Assembly: GCF_014200605.1 (NCBI RefSeq)
Contig: NZ_JACHCE010000012.1
Location: forward strand, 4,283-68,282
Direction: 5' to 3'
DNA length: 64,000 nt
Source of the DNA: Pedobacter cryoconitis
GTDB taxonomy: Bacteria; Bacteroidota; Bacteroidia; Sphingobacteriales; Sphingobacteriaceae
Translations under genes and position numbers: made by a program
In this document: in pieces, positions 23,864-30,852 of the stretch
Numbering within the stretch: position 1 is the stretch's first letter
Layout: every line of letters starts with the position of its first letter
Notes under the pieces: generated by a model
The model's database searches: none
The model's input: only the letters and a program-made list of their open reading frames with translations
Told to the model about the DNA's origin: nothing

Positions 23864-24958
23864 ATGGCATTACAATGTGGGATAGTTGGTTTACCAAATG
23901 TTGGGAAATCTACCTTATTTAACTGTTTATCAAACGCAAAAGCTCAGGCTGCTAATTTTCCTTTCTGTACAATCGAACCTAATGTAGGTATAATCACGGT
24001 TCCTGATGATCGCTTAACCAAGCTTGCAGAGCTGGTAAAACCAAATCGCGTAGTTCCAAATACAATTGAGATTGTTGACATCGCAGGTTTGGTAAAAGGT
24101 GCATCCAAAGGTGAAGGATTGGGAAACCAGTTTTTAGGAAACATCCGGGCAACTAACGCAATCATCCATGTTCTTCGTTGTTTTGACGATGGAAATGTAA
24201 TCCATGTGGATGGTTCAGTAGATCCTATCCGTGATAAAGAAATTATCGATACTGAATTGCAGCTTAAGGATTTGGATACTGTTGAAAAACGTATTCAGAA
24301 AGTAGAGAAGCTGGCAAAAACAGATAAAGACGCCAAAAAAACTTTTGAAATTCTAAGTGTGATCAAACCCCACTTAGAAAGCGGACAATCTGTGCGTTCG
24401 GCAGCATTAAGCGCAGAAGATTTTGACTTTATTCAGGATCTGGGTTTGTTAACACAGAAACCAGTAATGTACGTTTGTAATGTAGATGAAAACTCTGTAA
24501 TTAACGGAAATGCTTACGTTGACCTGGTCAAGGAAAATGTTAAAGGTGAAAATGCAGAAGTATTGATTATCTCTGCTAAAATTGAATCTGAAATTGCTGA
24601 ATTGGAAAACTACGAAGAACGCCAGGAATTTTTATCTGATCTGGGATTAACTGAATCAGGTGTAAATAAACTAATTCTTGCAGCTTACCGTTTACTGAAT
24701 TTATATACATATTTCACTTCAGGTGTACAGGAAGTAAGAGCATGGACAATTACTAAAGGTTTCACTGCGCCTCAGGCTGCTGGTGTAATCCACACAGATT
24801 TTGAAAAAGGATTTATCCGTGCTGAGGTAATTAAATATAATGACTTCATTACTTTAGGTTCAGAAAATGCTTGTAAGGACGCTGGAAAACTTGGCGTTGA
24901 AGGTAAGACTTACATCGTTGAAGATGGTGATATTATGCATTTCCGTTTCAACGTATAA
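23864..24958 (+). CDS. ychF: Redox-regulated ATPase YchF
   Basis: A 364-residue protein of the Obg-type P-loop family: G1 GLPNVGKSTLFN, G3 DIAGLVKGASKGEGLGNQFL, NKxD position replaced by the YchF-typical NVDE (CNVDENS), and the C-terminal TGS/YchF domain (TSGVQEVRAWTITKG, then HTDFEKGFIRAEVI). The changed G4 is why YchF proteins prefer ATP to GTP. Length is normal for the family. It binds ribosomes and affects stress responses. Single gene with its own promoter and terminator. Confidence 0.97.
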   Translation: MALQCGIVGLPNVGKSTLFNCLSNAKAQAANFPFCTIEPNVGIITVPDDRLTKLAELVKPNRVVPNTIEIVDIAGLVKGASKGEGLGNQFLGNIRATNAIIHVLRCFDDGNVIHVDGSVDPIRDKEIIDTELQLKDLDTVEKRIQKVEKLAKTDKDAKKTFEILSVIKPHLESGQSVRSAALSAEDFDFIQDLGLLTQKPVMYVCNVDENSVINGNAYVDLVKENVKGENAEVLIISAKIESEIAELENYEERQEFLSDLGLTESGVNKLILAAYRLLNLYTYFTSGVQEVRAWTITKGFTAPQAAGVIHTDFEKGFIRAEVIKYNDFITLGSENACKDAGKLGVEGKTYIVEDGDIMHFRFNV

Positions 24959-24971
24959 ATAATAACATATT

Positions 24972-24999
24972 GCGGTTTGCCTGAGGGCAGACCGCTTTT
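24972..24999 (+). terminator. Rho-independent terminator of ychF
   Basis: GCGGTTTGCC pairs with GGCAGACCGC (one T-G) and is followed by TTTT. Confidence 0.75.
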
Positions 25000-25200
25000 A
25001 AACATAATATGCTACGGTTCTCGTAGCTATATTATCCTGGTTTTTAAAGCCAGCAGTGATTTAAAATCATCACGATCAATATTTTACTTTCTCTTTGTAT
25101 AAAAACTGAGTAACTAAATATTTATTTATTACCTATATTATAGCAAAGGGGATTAAGTTGCTGAATAGAAATATAAATATTTCTATTCAAACTTATTTAC

Positions 25201-26238
25201 ATGCAGCAACCTACAAAATATATAGATCCTCTGATTGATTTTGCTTTTAAGAAGATCTTCGGAAGCGACCCTAATAAAGATTTACTGATTGATTTTCTGA
25301 ATGAGGTGTTTAGAGGTAGAAAACACATCATTGATTTGGTTTACAATAAAAATGAATATCCGGGTGATCTGATAAACGAAGGAGGTGTTATTTTTGATTT
25401 ACTGTGTACAGGAGCTCATAATGAGCATTTTATTATTGAAATACAACGTGGTAAGCAGCAAAACTTTAAACAGCGTGCTTTATTTTACACTAGCCGTTTG
25501 ATTAGTGATCAGGCTCCAAAAGGTAGAAGAAGTGTATGGAGGTATGATCTGACCGAAGTTTTTCTGATCGCTTTATTGGAAGATTCTGTGGCCGGAGATT
25601 TTCAGGAAGATCAATTTCTACACGATATTTGTCTCTGTGACAGGGATACAGGAAAAATATTCTACGATAAGCTCGGCTATATTTACATTGAATTACATAA
25701 GTTTGTAAAGACATCAGATCAATTGGAAACGGGACTTGATAAGTGGCTATTTGTACTCAAAAACATGAGTAGTATGGACAAAATACCAGCTTACCTGCGT
25801 AAACCTATATTTGAAAAACTATTTAACATTGCTCAGTTCACTAATTTAACAAAGGAGGAAAAAATGTTGTGGGATAATAATGCAAAACATAGATGGGACA
25901 ATAAGAATGTATTGGATTACGCTATTAATGAGGCCAGGGAAAAGGGGATGAAATTAGGAAAGGAGACAGGTATTGAACTGGGGATTGAGGAGGGGCTTGA
26001 GCAAGGTATTAAGAAAGGGATTGAACAGGGAATTGAACAGGGCGTTAGACAAGGTATTGAACAAGGTATTGAACAAGGTATTGAACAAGGTATTGAACAA
26101 GGCGTTAGACAAGGCATTGAACAGGGTCTTAGACAAGGAATCCGTGTAGCTGTTCTCAAAATGAAAGATAACGGATTATCAGTTCAGCAGATAGCTGAAA
26201 TTATGGATTTACAATTAAGCCAAGTAGAAGAATTATAA
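25201..26238 (+). CDS. Rpn-family recombination-promoting nuclease (PDDEXK transposase-like) with G-x-x-x repeat tail
   Basis: A 345-residue protein. Residues 1-240 form the PDDEXK_2/Rpn nuclease: opening KYIDPLIDFAFKKIFG, catalytic Asp66 in VIFDLL and Glu80/Gln82 in FIIEIQRGKQQ, then YTSRLISDQ. Residues 249-312 are 16 tetrapeptide units with Gly in the first position (mostly GIEQ), encoded by 12-bp tandem repeats. The C-terminus (LSVQQIAEIMDLQLSQVEEL) is a small helix-turn-helix-like segment. Rpn proteins cut DNA and promote RecA-independent recombination; the repeat tail is the variable part in the family. No transposon ends are seen around it. Confidence 0.88.
   Translation: MQQPTKYIDPLIDFAFKKIFGSDPNKDLLIDFLNEVFRGRKHIIDLVYNKNEYPGDLINEGGVIFDLLCTGAHNEHFIIEIQRGKQQNFKQRALFYTSRLISDQAPKGRRSVWRYDLTEVFLIALLEDSVAGDFQEDQFLHDICLCDRDTGKIFYDKLGYIYIELHKFVKTSDQLETGLDKWLFVLKNMSSMDKIPAYLRKPIFEKLFNIAQFTNLTKEEKMLWDNNAKHRWDNKNVLDYAINEAREKGMKLGKETGIELGIEEGLEQGIKKGIEQGIEQGVRQGIEQGIEQGIEQGIEQGVRQGIEQGLRQGIRVAVLKMKDNGLSVQQIAEIMDLQLSQVEEL
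25945..26136 (+). repeat. 12-bp tandem repeat array inside the rpn gene
   Basis: Sixteen 12-bp units encode G-x-x-x tetrapeptides; four consecutive copies of GGTATTGAACAA (26053-26100) are identical. Because the unit is a multiple of three, copy-number change would alter protein length without frameshift. Confidence 0.9.
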
Positions 26239-26283
26239 CCTGTAGCCATTCAGGTGATAAAAGAAGAAGCTGTTAATATTAAA

Positions 26284-26326
26284 CATAAAAAGGGCAGATA
26301 ATCCTCAGTTATCTGCCCTTTTTATG
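26284..26326. terminator. Bidirectional terminator between rpn and mgtE
   Basis: Perfect 18-bp stem CATAAAAAGGGCAGATAA / TTATCTGCCCTTTTTATG with a 7-nt loop, between convergent genes. Confidence 0.92.
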
Positions 26327-26360
26327 TTGGAAGAAATATCTTAATTTCTCATCAAATCTT

Positions 26361-27734
26361 TTATAATAACACCCCTGTAAGGAACATTACCGCTACTGAG
26401 AAGTAAATAATCAATCCTGTAACGTCAACTAATGTAGCTACAAAAGGAGCAGATGAAGTTGCAGGGTCAGCTCCTAATTTTTTTAATAACAAAGGTAACA
26501 TAGAACCCGCAAGCGACCCCCAAAGTACCACACCAACTAATGCTACCCCTACAGTGACACCGATTAATGCCCAATGCGGGCCATATAAATTAGAAAATAA
26601 TGTCCATACAAAAATCCTCAGGAAACCAATTGAACCTAAAACAAGGCCAAGCATCAATCCGGAAATGATCTCTCTGCGCATGACACGCCACCAGTCGCCT
26701 ATGGTAATCTCTCCCAATGCCATTGCCTGAATAATTAGCGTTGATGCCTGAGAACCACTATTACCTCCACTGGATATAATTAACGGAACAAACATAGCCA
26801 GCACAACCGCTTTAGCGATATCTGCTTCAAAATGTGCCATAGCCGTTGCTGTTAACATTTCACCAAGGAAAAGGACAACCAGCCAGCCAATCCTTCTTTT
26901 GAAAAGACCAAAAATAGGCATGTCCAGATAAGGTTCATCCAGAGCCTGGGTACCCCCTATTTTATGCATATCCTCTGTGTACTCCTCATTTGCAATCCAC
27001 AAAATATCATCCACAGTTACAATACCAAGTAATACATGATTATCATCTGTTACCGGTAAAGCTACCCTGTTATTCATTCTGAAAACATTAATTGCTTCTT
27101 CCTGCGGATCATTTGCATTGAGTGCAATCGACCTGTTATCAGTCAGCTCGCCAACAGGGACTTCAGGATTGGCAAGTAAAATTTCCCTGATCCTTATATC
27201 ATCCAATAAGATCCCATTTTCGTCTATGACATAAACAACATCAATGGTTTCTGAATCCTTGCCATATTTCCGGATATGTTCTAAGACCCTTTTAACTGTC
27301 CAGTCTGTTTTAACAGCAATATAATCCGGTGTCATTAAACGGCCGACACTATCTTCTTTATAACCTAAAAGCGATAGCGCTTCAACTCTGTCCTTAGCAG
27401 GTAATAAGATAATCAGTTTCTTTACAGCATCACCTTTCAGTTCAGAAAACAAGGAAGTCCTGTCATCCGGAGGCAGTAAGTTAATCAGCTGTGCAAGCTT
27501 TTCTCCGGGAAGTTTTTTTATAATTTTCTCCTGGGTAGGAAAATCCAGGATTCTAAAGACGTTAACTGCCCTTTTGATAGACAGTGTATCTATGAATTTA
27601 ACCGCATATTGAGGAAGCTCGTCTATAAGATGTTCGACGTCAGAGATATTAAGCGCATCTAAATATTCTCTTAACTGTCCATCCTCATCACGCTCAATTA
27701 GTTCAACAACTTCTTCAACAACCTTTTCTTCCAT
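26361..27734 (-). CDS. mgtE: Magnesium transporter MgtE
   Basis: A 457-residue channel: N-terminal superhelical MgtE_N domain (about 1-130), two CBS domains (about 135-260, SVGRLMTPDYIAVKTDWTV and VALPVTDDNHVLLGIVTVDD), a plug helix and five membrane helices (from about 280) with GGNSGSQASTL in the pore and the late ADPATSSAPFVATLVDV selectivity segment. It takes up Mg2+ and is gated by cytosolic Mg2+. Single-gene unit; no riboswitch is recognisable upstream. Confidence 0.96.
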   Translation of the reverse strand: MEEKVVEEVVELIERDEDGQLREYLDALNISDVEHLIDELPQYAVKFIDTLSIKRAVNVFRILDFPTQEKIIKKLPGEKLAQLINLLPPDDRTSLFSELKGDAVKKLIILLPAKDRVEALSLLGYKEDSVGRLMTPDYIAVKTDWTVKRVLEHIRKYGKDSETIDVVYVIDENGILLDDIRIREILLANPEVPVGELTDNRSIALNANDPQEEAINVFRMNNRVALPVTDDNHVLLGIVTVDDILWIANEEYTEDMHKIGGTQALDEPYLDMPIFGLFKRRIGWLVVLFLGEMLTATAMAHFEADIAKAVVLAMFVPLIISSGGNSGSQASTLIIQAMALGEITIGDWWRVMRREIISGLMLGLVLGSIGFLRIFVWTLFSNLYGPHWALIGVTVGVALVGVVLWGSLAGSMLPLLLKKLGADPATSSAPFVATLVDVTGLIIYFSVAVMFLTGVLL

Positions 27735-27826
27735 AAATAGCGCTTTTATTATTTACATGTTTCTTTTGCTTTACCAAGACTGCAAAAGTGATGTTTTATT
27801 TTTAAAAACGCATTACGTAAAAACAA

Positions 27827-28414
27827 TTAATTGTAATCCTTATCCTTTAGACTATCACCGAATGTCCATTCTATTATTTTTTCTATAGAATTGAACAGAT
27901 CTATCTTCTTTTCACTCGCGCCTGCGAGAATAAGATGGTTAGTACCTGCAACAAGCAATGTGGAAACGACATCAAAATAAGTGATACAATTATTGAAGCC
28001 TGGCTCTTTTACAGGATGTGTTTTTCGGTTATGCAAACGGTTTTTACCGGACTTTTTTTTAATAACAATATTATAATCAGAAGTATCATTCAACACCATT
28101 GCCTCCATTTCACAATGATTATAGAAAGAATTAAACCGCTCTTTTAAAAGCGTTCTGATCAATTCCTGAATCGAAGGTGTATTACCATCAGATACAGAAG
28201 GCTCAGCAAGGTTATTTGTCCAGAAATTATTTTCAATAACGTACACCCGGACCATTTGGTTAAAATCACCAAAATAGCGATAGATCAGAATCTTTGATAC
28301 ACCAGACAGTTTGGCTACTTTATTCACACCTAAGCCACCGAAACCGTCTTTTTTAAGGATTACTCCAACTGCATCTAGTAACTTTCTTTTTGTATTTTCC
28401 TTATTTTTCATCAC
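27827..28414 (-). CDS. TetR/AcrR family regulator at the edge of the RiPP locus
   Basis: A 195-residue regulator with an N-terminal TetR helix-turn-helix (TKRKLLDAVGVILKKDGFGG, VNKVAKLSGVSKILIYRYF) and a divergent helical C-terminal domain. It is transcribed away from the LytTR response regulator gene. Three copies of a 15-bp near-palindrome (28427-28441, 28513-28527, 28635-28649) fill the shared intergenic region and are its likely operators, which would put both its own gene and the RiPP regulator under its control. Confidence 0.88.
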   Translation of the reverse strand: MMKNKENTKRKLLDAVGVILKKDGFGGLGVNKVAKLSGVSKILIYRYFGDFNQMVRVYVIENNFWTNNLAEPSVSDGNTPSIQELIRTLLKERFNSFYNHCEMEAMVLNDTSDYNIVIKKKSGKNRLHNRKTHPVKEPGFNNCITYFDVVSTLLVAGTNHLILAGASEKKIDLFNSIEKIIEWTFGDSLKDKDYN

Positions 28415-28426
28415 CAGGTATTGTTT

Positions 28427-28649
28427 TTCAATAGTAATGAAGCATGCATGAGCGTTGCTATAAGCAGACTCATGCAGTTCATATACTGTTTTTCATCGGT
28501 ATATAATTGCTTTTCAATAGAAATGAAATGATCATTATATATGTACCAGTTAGGTTGTCAAATCATACAGAGATCGAAATTATGCTGCAATTAAACTCCT
28601 GCAGCTGATCTCCGGCTTTAACTACAAGATATACTTCAGCAGTAATGAA
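28427..28649. promoter_or_regulatory. Three 15-bp near-palindromic operator copies between tetR and the LytTR regulator
   Basis: TTCAATAGTAATGAA (28427), TTCAATAGAAATGAA (28513) and TTCAGCAGTAATGAA (28635) share TTCAnnAGnAATGAA with TTCA/TGAA arms. The 363-bp gap holds no gene that I can support besides these sites. Confidence 0.6.
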
Positions 28650-28777
28650 GGGGAAAATATTATATTAACCCATTATATTTTTATATAAAAGGGTATAATT
28701 TCACCAAAAAAAGCAATCATTGTATTAATGCTCGTATATTTATCCTGCTTAAATAACTTCTAAAAAAAAGATGGCCT

Positions 28778-29503
28778 ATGATAATGAGTTGTATTGTTAT
28801 TGATGACGAACCTCATGCTATTGATGAATTAAGTGAGCTGATTGCGCTGGTACCTCATCTGGACCTGGTAGAAACTTTTCCGGATGCAAGACAGGCTATT
28901 GCTTATCTGCAGGAAGCAGAACATATAGACATTATCTTTTCGGATATTAGTATGGCAGTTCTGAATGGAATAGAAGCTGCTCAGATATTAAATAATTATT
29001 GCCACTTCTTAGTCTATGTGACTGCACACAGGAGTTTTGCTCCCGAAGCTTTTCAGGCTAAGGCCGACGGTTATCTGCTTAAGCCTGTAAGTTATCTCTC
29101 ATTCACACAAAAAGTAGAGGACCTGACACTGAAATATCATGACATTATTAAACTGCAAAAGGATGAGCAGCAATTTTTATTTATTAAAGGCGGGCAGAAA
29201 AGCAGTTACATTAAGATAAAGTATAGTGACATTGTTTATATAGAAGCCATGCTGAATTATATTATGATCCATACAACTACAGGTCATGAAATAACTTACA
29301 TAGGTCTTAAGGCAATGGAAGATAAACTAAGAGTTTTGGATATCTTTTTCAGGATAAACAAATCGATTATTATCTCTTTAAACTATTTGGATCGCGTGGA
29401 TGGAAATATTGCCAGACTGGCTAATGGAGAAAGTTATCAGATCGGTGATAAATATAAAAGTGTGTTTCTCGACTTTTTAAAGAAACACACTTTGAAATCA
29501 TAA
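28778..29503 (+). CDS. LytTR-type response regulator of the RiPP locus
   Basis: A 241-residue regulator: receiver with acidic IDDEPHAID and phospho-acceptor Asp56 in IIFSDISMAV, Lys in GYLLKPV, then a LytTR DNA-binding domain (about 130-238; FIKGGQKSSYIKIKYSDIVYIEA, HTTTGHEITYIGLKAMEDKL, FFRINKSIIISLNYLDRV). An alternative ATG two codons in (28784) is possible. The kinase partner begins at 29724, and the putative precursor lies between them on the opposite strand. Confidence 0.94.
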   Translation: MIMSCIVIDDEPHAIDELSELIALVPHLDLVETFPDARQAIAYLQEAEHIDIIFSDISMAVLNGIEAAQILNNYCHFLVYVTAHRSFAPEAFQAKADGYLLKPVSYLSFTQKVEDLTLKYHDIIKLQKDEQQFLFIKGGQKSSYIKIKYSDIVYIEAMLNYIMIHTTTGHEITYIGLKAMEDKLRVLDIFFRINKSIIISLNYLDRVDGNIARLANGESYQIGDKYKSVFLDFLKKHTLKS

Positions 29504-29521
29504 AGCTGATACCTTAAGATA

Positions 29522-29656
29522 TTAAGGCCAGTTAGATGAACCGCCTGTGGTCATCGTCGGATCGCCACTAACAACTGTAGGAGGACCACTCGATTTTTTC
29601 TGATATAAAAACAACGTTTTTTTTGTTAGTGTTAATTTTTTTTTAATTAAACTCAT
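29522..29656 (-). CDS. Putative cysteine-free RiPP precursor peptide (44 aa)
   Basis: A 44-codon gene, too short for standard calling, on the strand opposite to its neighbours. The lysine- and leucine-rich leader (MSLIKKKLTLTKKTLFLY) has the KKLxLxKxTL pattern of Bacteroidota class I lanthipeptide leaders. The core is rich in Ser/Thr and Gly/Pro: SSGPPTVVSG, then DPTMTTGG and SSNWP, with nine Ser/Thr and no Cys. A full-length LanB dehydratase is encoded 1.2 kb away, so dehydrated Ser/Thr residues without lanthionine rings are predicted. The region coding for the core is richer in G and C than the leader. It is one reading of one ORF; translation is not proven. Confidence 0.65.
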   Translation of the reverse strand: MSLIKKKLTLTKKTLFLYQKKSSGPPTVVSGDPTMTTGGSSNWP

Positions 29657-29679
29657 GGCTATAATTATTAGTTATAGCC
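29657..29679. promoter_or_regulatory. 8-bp inverted repeat directly upstream of the precursor start
   Basis: GGCTATAA and TTATAGCC pair perfectly around a 7-nt loop, abutting the precursor ATG on the minus strand and upstream of the kinase start (29724) on the plus strand. It could be an operator between divergent genes or a hairpin at the precursor's ribosome-binding region. Confidence 0.5.
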
Positions 29680-29723
29680 AATGTTATCCCCAAAAGAAAA
29701 GCTGCACACCTTTATTATATTAC

Positions 29724-30788
29724 ATGGGTAAATTATTATATAAAGACTGGTTAAAGCCGAAAAAGTCTGTTCAGATCCACCTGATATGCTGGTGTATATT
29801 TATCATTTATGAAGTAAGTATTTTAAAGCTGATGGCTTTAGATTACCAGCCATTTTTCTTTTATGTTCTCTATTACACGCTTAATATTTGTCTTTTTTAC
29901 TTTCATTCCCTGATCTTACTCAAACGTGGGACTACAAATACCCGGAATGATTTCTGGCGTTTACCCCTATTTTTCCTTGCAGAGCTGCTTGTTTATTTTT
30001 TAATATCTATCACAATCAGCTATGGTCTGTCTTCATTAGAAAATGAGTTATTTTATAAAAAATTTCTGACAACAAGAGTTATTGCAGGTTCAGTGTGGAG
30101 AGGCATTTATTTTATTCTGTATGCCTCAGCCTATTACCTGTTATTCAGTTATAATGATAAAAAGCGAAAAGAATTAACCCAGACCATAGAAAATGAACAG
30201 CTAAAAAATGAGGTTTTACGTGCAGAACAGGACTTTCTTCGTGCACAAATCAATCCTCATTTATTATTCAATACCCTTAGTTTTATTAAATATGCAGCTA
30301 AGAAAAAACCAGAGGAAGCTAACGAAGCTATTATGAGATTATCTGGTATTATGGGCTTTGCACTAGAAAATAATAGCCAGACTATCCTTGTCTCCAAAGA
30401 ACTGGAGCAAGTTGAAAATATTATCAAATTGAATCAGTTAAGGTTTAATCATACTTTACACATTAATTATATAATCAGTCTGGCCAATGATCAGGCAACT
30501 ATTATCCCAATCATTTTACTCACACTGGTAGAAAATATCTTTAAACATGGTAATCTTCTGGACAAAGATTATCCGGCAGAAATCCGGGTTGAATCAACAG
30601 ATGAACTCTTAATTATCCGTACCAGCAATTTGCCTAACTATGATATGAGTGTAGAAAGCGGTAAAAAAGGATTGGCTAATATTAGCTCCAGACTAGAACA
30701 GTTCTATAAAAATAATTATAAATTCAGCCATGGTTTAACAGGCAGATTATTCGAAATAGCTCTGGTAATAAACCTGAAAGGTTATTAA
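29724..30788 (+). CDS. LytS-like sensor histidine kinase of the RiPP locus
   Basis: A 354-residue membrane kinase. Four or five membrane helices (HLICWCIFIIYEV, YVLYYTLNICLFYF, PLFFLAELLVYFLI, YFILYASAYYLLF) are followed by a coiled coil and a His_kinase domain with phospho-acceptor His179 in QINPHLLFNTLSF, the C-terminal HATPase_c being short (NIFKHGNLL, KGLANISSRL). The frame is open from ATG 29655, but the 23 extra residues are unlike a kinase start and overlap the precursor gene; ATG 29724 (MGKLLYKDWLK) begins at the usual place. Partner of the LytTR regulator. Signal unknown. Confidence 0.9.
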   Translation: MGKLLYKDWLKPKKSVQIHLICWCIFIIYEVSILKLMALDYQPFFFYVLYYTLNICLFYFHSLILLKRGTTNTRNDFWRLPLFFLAELLVYFLISITISYGLSSLENELFYKKFLTTRVIAGSVWRGIYFILYASAYYLLFSYNDKKRKELTQTIENEQLKNEVLRAEQDFLRAQINPHLLFNTLSFIKYAAKKKPEEANEAIMRLSGIMGFALENNSQTILVSKELEQVENIIKLNQLRFNHTLHINYIISLANDQATIIPIILLTLVENIFKHGNLLDKDYPAEIRVESTDELLIIRTSNLPNYDMSVESGKKGLANISSRLEQFYKNNYKFSHGLTGRLFEIALVINLKGY

Positions 30789-30852
30789 ACTTTCAGACGT
30801 AAACAAGTATCTTATTGTTTGATTATTTATATAAATATTTAAACATTATTTT

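Noticed and set aside
25945..26136. Possible CRISPR array
   Set aside because: The units are 12 bp without spacers and lie in frame inside a protein gene.
25917..26159. Antisense frames opposite the rpn repeat (Cys/Pro- and Phe/Asn-rich)
   Set aside because: They arise from the 12-bp repeat read on the other strand and have no independent features.
28528..28611. 26-codon frame in the tetR/LytTR gap considered as a second precursor peptide
   Set aside because: Reads MIIIYVPVRL and lacks a leader pattern; overlaps the operator region.
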